Under the pieces are notes generated by a model. That model searched no databases. It was given only the letters and a program-made list of their open reading frames with translations, and had not been told where the DNA came from. Position numbers and translations under genes: made by a program. DNA of 64,000 nt from Curtobacterium sp. MCPF17_052 (GTDB lineage Bacteria > Actinomycetota > Actinomycetes > Actinomycetales > Microbacteriaceae). Shown here one piece after another: positions 35,696 to 44,171 of the stretch. The DNA lies in the NCBI RefSeq assembly GCF_003234085.1, contig NZ_QKSD01000012.1:67991-131990 (forward strand), written 5' to 3'. Every line of letters begins with the position of its first letter. The stretch's first letter is position 1.

Positions 35696-37359
35696 CGCTT
35701 GAGCGAGACCTTGAGGTAGTTCGGGTACGCCGGGAAGTCGGCGATCTGGAAGTTCTGGACGTCCGAGCCGGCCAGGAACGACTGCTTGGCGTACATCAGT
35801 GGCACCACCGGGGCGTCGGCCATGATCGTCTTGTCCGCCTTCGCCCAGGTCTTCTGCGCGTCGTCCTGGTCGACCGTCGCACTGGCCTTCGCGATGAGCG
35901 CGTCGACCTCCGGGTTGCTGTACTTCGAGACGTTGTAGCCACCGCCACCGATCTGCGACGAGTCGTAGAGCGGCTGCAGGTTGGCGTTCGCGCTCGGGAA
36001 GTCGGGCTGCCAGCTCGACAGCGACAGGTCGAAGTCGGTGCCGTTCGTGGTGGCCTGCGTGAACGAGTCGTAGTCGAGCGGCTTCAGCGTGACCGTGATG
36101 CCGGCGCGCTTGAGTCCGGCCTGCAGGGCCTGCGCCTGGGCGAGGAACGTCGGGTCGTTCTGCGTGACGAGCGTCAGCTTGAGGTCCGAGACACCGGCCT
36201 GTTCGAGCAGGGACTTCGCCTTGTCGACGTCACCCGTGGCGCTCGTCTTGTAGAGGTCGTAGTCCTGACGTCCGGCGATGCCCGGCGTGATCAGCGTCGA
36301 GGCGTACGTGCCGGCGAGGGCACCGCCCGCGGCGATCCGGAACGACTTGCGGTCGACCGCGTACTGCAGGGCCTGACGGACCTTGAGGTCCTTGAGTTCG
36401 CCCCGCTGCGTGTTGATCGCCATGTAGCTGATCGGCCCGGCCTTCGACGTGGCGAGGCGGTCCTGCGCGGACGGGTTGCTCCGGACCTGGTTGAGCTCGG
36501 CGGCACCGAGGTAGATCGCACCGAAGGAGCTCTTCGCGTCACCGTTGTCGGCGATCAGCGTCTGCGTGACCGTGGACGGGTCCTGGCTCTCCTTGAAGAC
36601 GATCTTCGAGGGGCCGGCGGTGCGGACCTCGTCGGTCTTCGCGGACCAGGCCTCATTGCGGACCAGGGTGACCTGCGAGCCCTGCTGGTTCGACTGCACC
36701 TGGTACGGGCCGGACGCGACCGGCTTGAGGTCGTACGCACCGGTGTCGGTGCCCTCGCCCTCGGGGACCGGGGTGAACGCCGGCATCGACGCGAGCCACG
36801 GCCAGTCGCCGTACGCGTCGTTGAGCTTGAAGACGATGGTCTTGTCGTTCGGGGTCTGGATGCTGTCGAGGCTCTTGCCCTCGAACGGCCCCCGGTAGTC
36901 GCTGCCGCCGACCAGGAGCGACTTGTGGTAGCTGAGGCCACCGGACAGGGTCGGCGCGAACGAGCGCTCGATCCCCCACTTGATGTCCTTCGTCGTGATC
37001 GGCGTGCCGTCCTGGAACTCGACGCCGTCCTTCAGCGTGTACGTCCAGGTCTTGCCGCCGTCGCTCGCGACGCCGGTGTTCGTGGCGAGGTCCGGGACGA
37101 CCTTCGCGGTCTTGCCCGGCTCGACGTCCCACGTGGTGAGGCGACGGGCGACGAGGCCCATCGAGGTGATGCCGAGGCTCTGGCTCGTCGCGGGGTCGAG
37201 GTGGAACGCGGTCTGCGACGTGAGGATGTTGAGCGTGCCGCCCTTGTCCGTCCCGCCGCTCGCGTCGTCGGAGGCGTTGCCGCCCGAGCAGCCCGTGAGG
37301 ACCAGGGCCGCTGCGGCGGCGACAGCCGCGGTGATGGTCAGGCGCTTCGGACGTCTCAT
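35692..37359 (-). CDS. dppA: Peptide ABC transporter substrate-binding lipoprotein
   Basis: A 555-residue family 5 (DppA/OppA) solute-binding protein. Lipoprotein signal MRRPKRLTITAAVAAAAALVLTGCSGG with the lipobox LTGC giving a lipidated Cys at about residue 24, then GGTLNILTSQTAFHLDPA and DGKTWTYTLKDGVEFQDGTPITTKDIKWGIER, the family signature. Dipeptide, oligopeptide or a sugar-like ligand cannot be separated. First gene of the importer; AAGGAG lies 10 bases before the ATG. Confidence 0.9.
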   Translation of the reverse strand: MRRPKRLTITAAVAAAAALVLTGCSGGNASDDASGGTDKGGTLNILTSQTAFHLDPATSQSLGITSMGLVARRLTTWDVEPGKTAKVVPDLATNTGVASDGGKTWTYTLKDGVEFQDGTPITTKDIKWGIERSFAPTLSGGLSYHKSLLVGGSDYRGPFEGKSLDSIQTPNDKTIVFKLNDAYGDWPWLASMPAFTPVPEGEGTDTGAYDLKPVASGPYQVQSNQQGSQVTLVRNEAWSAKTDEVRTAGPSKIVFKESQDPSTVTQTLIADNGDAKSSFGAIYLGAAELNQVRSNPSAQDRLATSKAGPISYMAINTQRGELKDLKVRQALQYAVDRKSFRIAAGGALAGTYASTLITPGIAGRQDYDLYKTSATGDVDKAKSLLEQAGVSDLKLTLVTQNDPTFLAQAQALQAGLKRAGITVTLKPLDYDSFTQATTNGTDFDLSLSSWQPDFPSANANLQPLYDSSQIGGGGYNVSKYSNPEVDALIAKASATVDQDDAQKTWAKADKTIMADAPVVPLMYAKQSFLAGSDVQNFQIADFPAYPNYLKVSLKR

Positions 37360-37543
37360 GACGACGGGTCTCCTTGTTCGGGGGTGCCGGGTGGGCGGCG
37401 TCCATCCTGGCACCGCGCCCGGATCCGTTCCGAATCCCGCGCGTGCGGGACGACGCACGACGAAACACTCCAAGTCGTCGGCGTCGTCCGCCATTCCCGA
37501 ACGGTGGTCGCGATCTGGGGACCGTGCGGTCTCCAGAGACGGC

Positions 37544-38413
37544 TCAGCGGTCGAAGAAGTCGCCGATCCCGGGCCACTGGAAGCCCTCGCCGAGGTTCCC
37601 GACCTGTTCGCCGAGACCGCCGAGCGCCTGCTCCCCCTGTGCGGCCACGCCCTCGACGCTGCCGCCGAGGTCGCCGAGCCCGCCGCCCACCGTGTCGCCG
37701 AGGCCGGCCGCGACGCCCTCGAAGTCCACGCCGAGGTCCGCCGCCTGCGCGAGCACCGGTCCGGCGGCCGCGCTGAGGACCGCACCGCCGGCGACCGCGA
37801 CCGCGAGGCCGCCGACCGCCAGGGCGCCGCCACCGATCGCGGCGCCGCCGAGCACCTTGCGCATCGTCCCGGGACGGCTCGTCTCGCCCCGTGTCGCGGT
37901 GCGGGCGAGGCCGGCCGCGGAGGCATCGGTCCCCTGGTCGTGCTGCGGGACCTCGGCGTTCAGCCGCTGCAGGACCTGCTGCCGCTGCTCCGGGGTGAGT
38001 CGGGCGAACGCGTCGTGGTGCGCCTGCTCGAGGCGCTCGGGGTCGGCGGTCTTCAGCAGGTAGTCGTACTTCGCGATCGCGACGCGGTCGGCCTCGTTCG
38101 CGTGGGCGCGGCCCTGCCCTGCGCCCGGCTGTTGCGGCGCGGATCGCTGCTGTTGGCCGTACGGCTGCTGCTGGCCAGAGCGCGGGTGGCCCGACTGCTG
38201 GTGCTGCTGGCCCCCGCGGTCGTCGCCTGTCAGCTTCTCCGCGGCGGTGCGCACCAGCCCCCGCCAGTCCGTCCCGCCGGGTCGGCCGGGCTGCCGGTAC
38301 TGCTGCACACCCCCGGGCTGCTGCCCGCTGCCGGGCTGCTGGCCGGAGCGCTTCTGGAGCTGCTTGTCGATGGCCTTCGAGGCCATGCCGAGGATGCGGT
38401 TCAGGTTCGCCAT
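37544..38413 (-). CDS. Gln-rich, glycine-zipper hypothetical protein
   Basis: A 289-residue protein of unknown role. The N-terminal 20 residues (ANLNRILGMASKAIDKQLQKR) are a charged amphipathic helix; 25-100 is a Gln/Gly/Pro-rich disordered stretch; 105-155 is a helical domain (ADRVAIAKYDYLLKTADPERLEQAHHDAFARLTPEQRQQVLQRLN); 180-225 is a Gly/Ala hydrophobic segment (KVLGGAAIGGGALAVGGLAVAVAGG) that could enter a membrane; the tail is Gly-rich. Similar actinobacterial proteins carry an unsupported cation-ATPase label. ATG is preceded by AAAGGTCAGGT. A weak hairpin lies past its stop (37517-37534). Confidence 0.65.
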   Translation of the reverse strand: MANLNRILGMASKAIDKQLQKRSGQQPGSGQQPGGVQQYRQPGRPGGTDWRGLVRTAAEKLTGDDRGGQQHQQSGHPRSGQQQPYGQQQRSAPQQPGAGQGRAHANEADRVAIAKYDYLLKTADPERLEQAHHDAFARLTPEQRQQVLQRLNAEVPQHDQGTDASAAGLARTATRGETSRPGTMRKVLGGAAIGGGALAVGGLAVAVAGGAVLSAAAGPVLAQAADLGVDFEGVAAGLGDTVGGGLGDLGGSVEGVAAQGEQALGGLGEQVGNLGEGFQWPGIGDFFDR

Positions 38414-38525
38414 ACCTGACCTTTGCGTTCTCACATGTACGGTCCCGGCGACGACCCGGTGGACCAGCGGTGCAGTCCCCCGACATCCCCTGTGAGGACC
38501 GCCGCGGTCCCACTCGTGACCCTCC

Positions 38526-38696
38526 TCACTCCGCGTCGACGTCTTCCGGCGCCGCCCGTCCGACACTGCCGACCTCGTCCCGGTACGTTCGCCGCAACGG
38601 CGCGGTGAGTTGCCAGGCGAACACGCCGCAGAGCCCGACGGTGCCGAGCAGGACGAGTGCGAGGAACGGTACGAGATGCGATCCGATGACGTCCAT
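38526..38696 (-). CDS. Small single-pass membrane protein (56 aa)
   Basis: A short frame coding MDVIGSHLVPFLALVLLGTVG... with one strong hydrophobic segment at about residues 8-28, followed by a basic-acidic tail (LRRTYRDEVG, ending PEDVDAE). The ATG has GGAGGG 8 bases upstream and ordinary GC-rich codon use. Topology would be N-out/C-in by the positive-inside rule. It has no recognised family. The gap 38697-38865 upstream of it holds no other frame; two GATGACACC direct repeats (about 38721 and 38841) are the only structure seen. Confidence 0.5.
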   Translation of the reverse strand: MDVIGSHLVPFLALVLLGTVGLCGVFAWQLTAPLRRTYRDEVGSVGRAAPEDVDAE

Positions 38697-38865
38697 GCGT
38701 TGCACCCTCCGAGCCGTGATGACACCGGAATACGTGTATCACGCCGGTGGGCTCGTCGTCGAGCGCGCGACCGCCGGACCGCGCTCAGAGCGAACGAGTG
38801 AAGCCCGGGACTGGCCTGACGCTCCTCGTGTCCGCCGGCGATGACACCAGGAGGTCTCTCCGGGG

Positions 38866-40152
38866 TCAGGCGAGCACACGCTCCAGGAACGGGTTGCGGA
38901 AGCGCCCCTCCGGGTCGAGGTCCCGCGCCAGCGCCGAGAACGCGCCGAGCTGCGGGTAGACCTGGTGCAGCCGCTCAGCGCTCGCCGCCGTGACCTTGCC
39001 CCAGTGCGGCCGGGGACCGAACGGCGCGAGGGCGTTCTCGATGAGGGGCAGCGCGACCGCGACGTCCTCGGTCTGTCGGCGGAACGTGAAGTGGAAGGCG
39101 ACCGAGTCCCGTTCAGAGCTCGGCGCGAGCCAGGCGTCGTCGGCGGCGATGCGGCGGATCTCGGAGACGAACAGCACGGGCGCGATGGCGTCCCCGATGC
39201 GTCGGAGGGCCTGGATCGCGGGCACGGCGTCGCTCGCGGCGATCATGTACTCGGCCTGGATCTCCTCGCCCGCGGACGGCGTGAACGACGACCGGAAGTG
39301 CGGCAGTCGCTCGTGCCAGGGTCCGGGCACGCCGCCCTGTTCGGTGACGCCGGCGGTCTCGCTGCCGGGCACGGGGTGGATCGGTTCGGCACCGGCGATC
39401 GCGCCGAGGGCAGCGAGGTCGATGACGGCGGCGTCGCGGTCCTCGCGCCGCTTGGTCCAGATCTGCCGGATGCCGTCATCGGTGTACCCGGTGAACATGC
39501 TGACGCTGTAGCCGGCCGACATGATCGACTCGAACTGCGCGTCGACGACGTCCCAGCCGACGCCGGTGTGCACGGTCTGCGCGACGCGGTAGGTCGGTTC
39601 GATGGCCAGGTGCACCGCGACGACGACCCCGAGTGCGCCGAGGGCGACCCGGTGCGCGTCGAGCCGGGGGTCGTCCGCACCGACGACCTCGACGTCGCCG
39701 GAGGCTCGGACGATCTCGAGTCCGACGACGGACTGGGCGAGCGACGCGTTGCCGACGCCGGAACCGTGGGTGCCCGTCGCGACGGCGCCGGCGACGGAGA
39801 TGTGCGGCAGGGACGCGAGGTTCGCGAGGGCCCAGCCACGGGCCTCCAGGCCGACGGCGACCTGCGCGTGCGTGAGGCCGGCGGCGACGCGGGCCACGCG
39901 GCGGTCCGAGTCCACGTCGAGTTCGGGCGGGAGGCCTGTGAGCGTCACCTGCACCTCGTCGGTGTCGGCGATGGTGTTGAACGAGTGCCGTGACCCGAGC
40001 GCCGTCAGGCGCGGGGTCGAGGCGACCAGCCGCTGGAGTTCGTCGACGCTCGTCGGTTCCGCCAGGCGGCTCGCCGAGTAGGTGACGTTCCCCGCCCAGT
40101 TGGTGCGAGTGTGGGCTGCAGTTGTGGTGTCGTCGTCGATCACGTCGCTCAT
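38866..40152 (-). CDS. Alditol oxidase (xylitol/sorbitol oxidase, AldO-like)
   Basis: A 428-residue FAD flavoprotein of the VAO family, very like Streptomyces AldO along its length. NWAGNVTYSA start, covalent-FAD histidine in LGSRHSFN (H56; H46 in AldO), SLPHISVAGAVATGTHGSGVGN, VPGPWHERLPHF and the C-terminal PHWGK with the active-site lysine. Such enzymes oxidise alditol C1 to the aldose using O2 and release H2O2. It lies 19 bp after araA with a GGGAGG site, as fourth gene of the arabinose operon. Feeding of an arabinose-forming alditol into AraA is inference. Confidence 0.85.
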   Translation of the reverse strand: MSDVIDDDTTTAAHTRTNWAGNVTYSASRLAEPTSVDELQRLVASTPRLTALGSRHSFNTIADTDEVQVTLTGLPPELDVDSDRRVARVAAGLTHAQVAVGLEARGWALANLASLPHISVAGAVATGTHGSGVGNASLAQSVVGLEIVRASGDVEVVGADDPRLDAHRVALGALGVVVAVHLAIEPTYRVAQTVHTGVGWDVVDAQFESIMSAGYSVSMFTGYTDDGIRQIWTKRREDRDAAVIDLAALGAIAGAEPIHPVPGSETAGVTEQGGVPGPWHERLPHFRSSFTPSAGEEIQAEYMIAASDAVPAIQALRRIGDAIAPVLFVSEIRRIAADDAWLAPSSERDSVAFHFTFRRQTEDVAVALPLIENALAPFGPRPHWGKVTAASAERLHQVYPQLGAFSALARDLDPEGRFRNPFLERVLA

Positions 40153-40171
40153 CGTAGGCCTCCCGACCGAC

Positions 40172-41701
40172 TCAGAAGCCCCGGTCGAGCCGGTGCCAGG
40201 TCTGCTGCGTGCGGACCTCGTCGCGGAAGCCGCGCAGCGTGGTGTGCTCGTCGATGACCAGGAACTCGGTGCCGATCATGGTCGCGAGGTCCTCGATCAC
40301 CTGGACCCCGACGGCCGTCGTCATCACCGTGTGGTGTGCGGCACCGGCGGTGAGCCAGGCTTCGGCGGACACGGGGAACGACGGCTGCGGCTCCCAGACG
40401 GCCCGGCCGACGGGCAGGTTCGGCAGCGCCTCGGTCGGCGGGACGACCTGGACGACGTTGGCGGTGAGGCGGAAGCCGTCGCGGGTGTCGCTCAGTGCGG
40501 CGACGACCGCGGGGCCGGCGTCCGCGGTGAAGACGAGGCGCACCGGGTCGTCCTTGCCGCCGATGCCGAGCGGGTGGATCTCCAGCGTCGGGGTCGACGA
40601 GGTCAGGGTCGGCGAGACCTCGAGCATGTGGGCACCGAGGATCTTCTCCGCGCCCGGCGTCAGGTCGTACGTGTAGTCCTCCATGAGCGAGGCACCGCCG
40701 GGGAGTCCGGCGCCGGCGACGTTCATCGCGCGGACGAGGACGGCGGTCTTCCAGTCCCCCTCGGCACCGAAGCCGTAGCCGTCCGCCATCAGCCGCTGGA
40801 CCGCCAGGCCGGGCAGCTGCTTGAGCGTGCCGAGGTCCTCGAAGTTCGTGGTGAAGGCGGCGGACCCGTTCTCGGCGAGCAGGGCGCGGAGGCCGAGCTC
40901 GATCGCGGCGCCGTCGCGGAGGGACTGGCGTCGCGCACCGTCGACCCGGAGCTCCGGCACCAGGTCGTAGGCGCTGTCGTACTGCGCGACGAGCGCGTCG
41001 ACGGCGGCGGTGTCCGCGGTCGCGGTCTCGACGGCCGCGACGAGGTCGTTGACGCCCCAGGTGTTGACCTGGACGCCGAGCTCGATCTCGGCCTCGGTCT
41101 TGTCGCCCTCGGTGACGGCGACGTAGCGCATGTTGTCGCCGAAGCGCGTGAGCTTGAGCTCGCGGATCGCGGCGGCACCGGCGGCGGCACGGGTCCAGTC
41201 GGACACCCGCTGCTGCACGCGCGGGTCGGACACGTGGCCGACTGCGGTGGCGTGGCGGACACCCATCCGCGCCAGCGCGTACCCGAACTCACGGTCGCCG
41301 TGCGCGGCCTGGTTGAGGTTCATGAAGTCGAAGTCGATGTCCGCCCACGGCAGTGCGACGTTCGCCTGCGTGTGCAGGTGCAGCAAGGGTTTCGTCAGCG
41401 CGTTGAGGCCGCCGATCCACATCTTGGCGGGGCTGAACGTGTGCATCCACGTCGTGACACCGATGACGTTGTCGTCCGCGCTGGCTTCGATGAGGGCGCG
41501 ACGGATGCCGTCGGCGTCCTTGAGCACGGGCTTCCAGACGAGCCGGACCGGCAGGGCGCCGGCGAGCTCGGCGTGCACCGCGCGGCTCTGCTCCTCGACC
41601 TGGCGGAGGGTCTCCTCGCCGTAGAGGCCCTGCGAGCCGGTGAGGAACCAGACCTCGTAGCCGTCGAGTGTGGCCTGGGGGTCGACGTTGTCCTGCGTCA
41701 T
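40172..41701 (-). CDS. araA: L-arabinose isomerase
   Basis: A 509-residue isomerase converting L-arabinose to L-ribulose with Mn2+. Full family pattern: [99 protein letters not shown] with catalytic glutamates, [12 protein letters not shown] and the HHTVMT histidine. Third gene of araBDA; ATG overlaps the araD stop by 4 bases. Confidence 0.95.
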   Translation of the reverse strand: MTQDNVDPQATLDGYEVWFLTGSQGLYGEETLRQVEEQSRAVHAELAGALPVRLVWKPVLKDADGIRRALIEASADDNVIGVTTWMHTFSPAKMWIGGLNALTKPLLHLHTQANVALPWADIDFDFMNLNQAAHGDREFGYALARMGVRHATAVGHVSDPRVQQRVSDWTRAAAGAAAIRELKLTRFGDNMRYVAVTEGDKTEAEIELGVQVNTWGVNDLVAAVETATADTAAVDALVAQYDSAYDLVPELRVDGARRQSLRDGAAIELGLRALLAENGSAAFTTNFEDLGTLKQLPGLAVQRLMADGYGFGAEGDWKTAVLVRAMNVAGAGLPGGASLMEDYTYDLTPGAEKILGAHMLEVSPTLTSSTPTLEIHPLGIGGKDDPVRLVFTADAGPAVVAALSDTRDGFRLTANVVQVVPPTEALPNLPVGRAVWEPQPSFPVSAEAWLTAGAAHHTVMTTAVGVQVIEDLATMIGTEFLVIDEHTTLRGFRDEVRTQQTWHRLDRGF

Positions 41702-42399
41702 CGCATGGCTCCTTCGGGGTTCTGTCCGTAGACGTTCTGGTATCGGTCGAACAGGCGGTCGACGTCCTCGGGCGCGATGGGCACGAGGTCACCGCCCTGC
41801 TTCGCGATGTGCACGGTGCGGGCGACGTCCTCGCACATCACGGCGGCCTTGACGGCGTCCTTCGCGTCCTTGCCGATCGTGAAGACGCCGTGGTTCTGCA
41901 TGAGGACTGCCCGGGAACGGTGTCCACCGAGGGTGTCGACGATGCCGCGGCCGATCGAGTCGTCGCCGATGATCGCGAACGGACCGACCGGGATCGGTCC
42001 GCCGAACTCGTCCGCCATCGCGGTGATCACGCACGGGATCTCCTCCGCGCGGGCGGCCCACGCGGTGGCGTACGTCGAGTGGGTGTGCACGACGCCGTTC
42101 ACCTCGGGCATGTTCCGGTACACGAAGGCATGCGCGGCCGTGTCGGAGGACGGGCCGTGCTCGTTGCCCCAGCCCTCGGCCGGCACGCCGTCGAGGGTGC
42201 AGACGACCTGGTTCTCCGGCGTCAGGTCCTCGCTGACGACGCCGCTCGGCTTGATGACGAACAGGTCGGTGCCGGGCACGCGCTCGGAGACGTTGCCGCC
42301 GGTCCAGATGACCAGGCCGTAGCGGACGAGTTCGCCGTGCAGTCGGGCCACGCGCTCACGCGCTGCGGCGACGGCCGCTCGGGTGGTGTCGTCGGTCAT
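41698..42399 (-). CDS. araD: L-ribulose-5-phosphate 4-epimerase
   Basis: A 233-residue class II aldolase/epimerase. Visible are [29 protein letters not shown], the zinc histidines in [14 protein letters not shown] and [18 protein letters not shown]. It interconverts L-ribulose 5-phosphate and D-xylulose 5-phosphate, sending arabinose carbon to the pentose phosphate pathway. It overlaps araB by one base (TGATG) and araA by four, so translation of the three is coupled. Confidence 0.95.
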   Translation of the reverse strand: MTDDTTRAAVAAARERVARLHGELVRYGLVIWTGGNVSERVPGTDLFVIKPSGVVSEDLTPENQVVCTLDGVPAEGWGNEHGPSSDTAAHAFVYRNMPEVNGVVHTHSTYATAWAARAEEIPCVITAMADEFGGPIPVGPFAIIGDDSIGRGIVDTLGGHRSRAVLMQNHGVFTIGKDAKDAVKAAVMCEDVARTVHIAKQGGDLVPIAPEDVDRLFDRYQNVYGQNPEGAMR

Positions 42400-44069
42400 C
42401 AGTTCACGTCCTGTTCCTGCTGGTGTTCGGTCGGGAGGCCCGGGCCGGGTGCCGTCGTCGGCTCGCCGCTCGACGTGGCCGCGTCGCGGGCGCCGGGGAC
42501 CGCGGCGGCGATCGCCTGGATCGGCAGCGCCGCGCGGAAACGGTCGAGGTACAGGGTGAACCCGTCGACGTCGCGCTGGTCCGGGTCGACCACGTCCGAG
42601 TCCGCCGTCCCGAACACGGTCGTGTCGAGGTACTCGGCGAGCGAGGTGTCGGCGGCGTGCCCGAGGTAGGCGGCGAGGACGGCGATGCCCCACGCCCCAC
42701 CCTCGCTCGCGGTGGCCTCGAGGGCGACGGGCACGCGGAGCGCGGCGGCGAGCTGGCGCTGCGGCAGGCCGGGCGTCCGGAAGAGCCCGCCGTGCGCGGT
42801 CAGCCGGTCGACGGCGACGTCCTCGCCGTGCAGGACCTCCATGCCGATGGCGAGCGTGGCGAAGGCGCCCATGAGTTCGGCGCGGACGAGGTTGCCGAGC
42901 GTGAAGCGCGCGTCGGGGGCGCGGAGGAGCAGCGGTCGGCCGTCCTCGACACCGGTGACCGGTTCGCCGGCCAGGTAGTTGACCGCGAGCAGTCCGCCGG
43001 CGTCCGGGTCGGCGGCGGCGGCCTCGTCGAGCAGCGTGCGGAACACGGAGTCGGCGTCGGCCGGGCTGCCGGCGGCCTCGGCGAACCGGCCGAACACGCG
43101 GGCCCAGCTGCCGATCTCGCTGGCGCCGTTGTTGCAGTGCACCATCGCGACGGCGTCGCCGGCGGGGGTGGTGACGACGTCGAGCTCCTCGTGCGGGGTG
43201 CCGAGCGGCCGCTCGAGCACGACCATCGCGAAGATGCTCGTGCCGACGCTGACGTTGCCGGTGCGCTGGGCGACCGCGTTCGTGGCGACCATGCCGGTGC
43301 CGGCGTCTCCCTCGGGCGGGCAGAGCGGTGCGCCCGGCTGCAGTGTGCCGGTGGGATCGAGCCAGGCGGCGCCCGCCGGGGTCAGGGTGCCGGCGTCCTG
43401 GCCGGCGACACGGACCTCGGGCAGGAGTGCGCGGAGGTCGGGGACGCCGATCAGGTCCTGCGCGGTGCTGAGCATCCGGGCGTCGTAGTCACCGGCGGCG
43501 GGGTCGATCGGGAACATGCCCGACGCGTCGCCGACCCCGAGGACGTCCTGCCCGGTGAGCTGGCGGTGCACGTACCCGGCGAGCGTCGTGATGCCCGTGG
43601 TCCGCGCGACGTGCTGCTCGTCGTCGAGGACGGCCTGGTACAGGTGCGCGATCGACCAGCGGAGCGGGATGTTGCAGCCGAGGGCGTCGCTCAGCGCAGC
43701 CGCAGCGGGGCCGGTCGAGGTGTTCCGCCAGGTGCGGAACGGCACGAGCAGCTCACCGTCGGCGTCGAACGGCAGGTAGCCGTGCATCATCGCCGAGACG
43801 CCGACGGCGCGGAACGTCGTCGGCACCGAGCCGTGCTGCTCCTGCAGGTCGGAGACGAGTGCGGCGTACGCGGCACGCACGCCGGTCTCGACGGCGGCCA
43901 ACGGGTACGTCCAGCGGCCGTCGACGAACTCGTTCTCCCACTCGTGGGAGCCCGCGGCGATGACCGTCAGGTCCTCGCCCACCAGACACGCCTTGATCCG
44001 GGTCGACCCGAGTTCGATGCCGAGGGTCGTGCGGCCGTCCGCGATCTCGCGGGTCCGGTCGTCGCTCAT
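42399..44069 (-). CDS. araB: FGGY-family ribulokinase
   Basis: A 556-residue sugar kinase of the FGGY family. N-terminal ATP-phosphate loop GIELGSTRIKACLVGEDL, the MMHGYLPFDADGELLVPFRTWRN substrate block, VSVGTSIFAMVVLE hinge, and the C-terminal ATP site TAHGGLFRTPGLPQRQLAAAL. Place in araBDA makes L-ribulose the expected substrate, although this family branch is often named xylulokinase-like. ATG has AGGAGG 6 bases upstream. Expressed from a LacI-type operator/promoter unit. Confidence 0.85.
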   Translation of the reverse strand: MSDDRTREIADGRTTLGIELGSTRIKACLVGEDLTVIAAGSHEWENEFVDGRWTYPLAAVETGVRAAYAALVSDLQEQHGSVPTTFRAVGVSAMMHGYLPFDADGELLVPFRTWRNTSTGPAAAALSDALGCNIPLRWSIAHLYQAVLDDEQHVARTTGITTLAGYVHRQLTGQDVLGVGDASGMFPIDPAAGDYDARMLSTAQDLIGVPDLRALLPEVRVAGQDAGTLTPAGAAWLDPTGTLQPGAPLCPPEGDAGTGMVATNAVAQRTGNVSVGTSIFAMVVLERPLGTPHEELDVVTTPAGDAVAMVHCNNGASEIGSWARVFGRFAEAAGSPADADSVFRTLLDEAAAADPDAGGLLAVNYLAGEPVTGVEDGRPLLLRAPDARFTLGNLVRAELMGAFATLAIGMEVLHGEDVAVDRLTAHGGLFRTPGLPQRQLAAALRVPVALEATASEGGAWGIAVLAAYLGHAADTSLAEYLDTTVFGTADSDVVDPDQRDVDGFTLYLDRFRAALPIQAIAAAVPGARDAATSSGEPTTAPGPGLPTEHQQEQDVN

Positions 44070-44095
44070 GGTGGGCCTCCTGCTCTCGCCGTCGA

Positions 44096-44129
44096 GTGAG
44101 CGCTCACACCGTAGCGCGTGAGCGCTCAC
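44096..44129 (-). promoter_or_regulatory. araBDA promoter with two LacI-type operators
   Basis: The 12-bp palindrome GTGAGCGCTCAC occurs at 44096-44107 and 44118-44129, 22 bp (two turns) apart. On the minus strand TACGGT (44108-44113) lies exactly between them as -10 box, so one copy covers the -35 side and the other the start point. Confidence 0.8.
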
Positions 44130-44171
44130 CCGACAACTCGTCCGGCCGTGTCGCGGTGGGAGCGACCCGGG

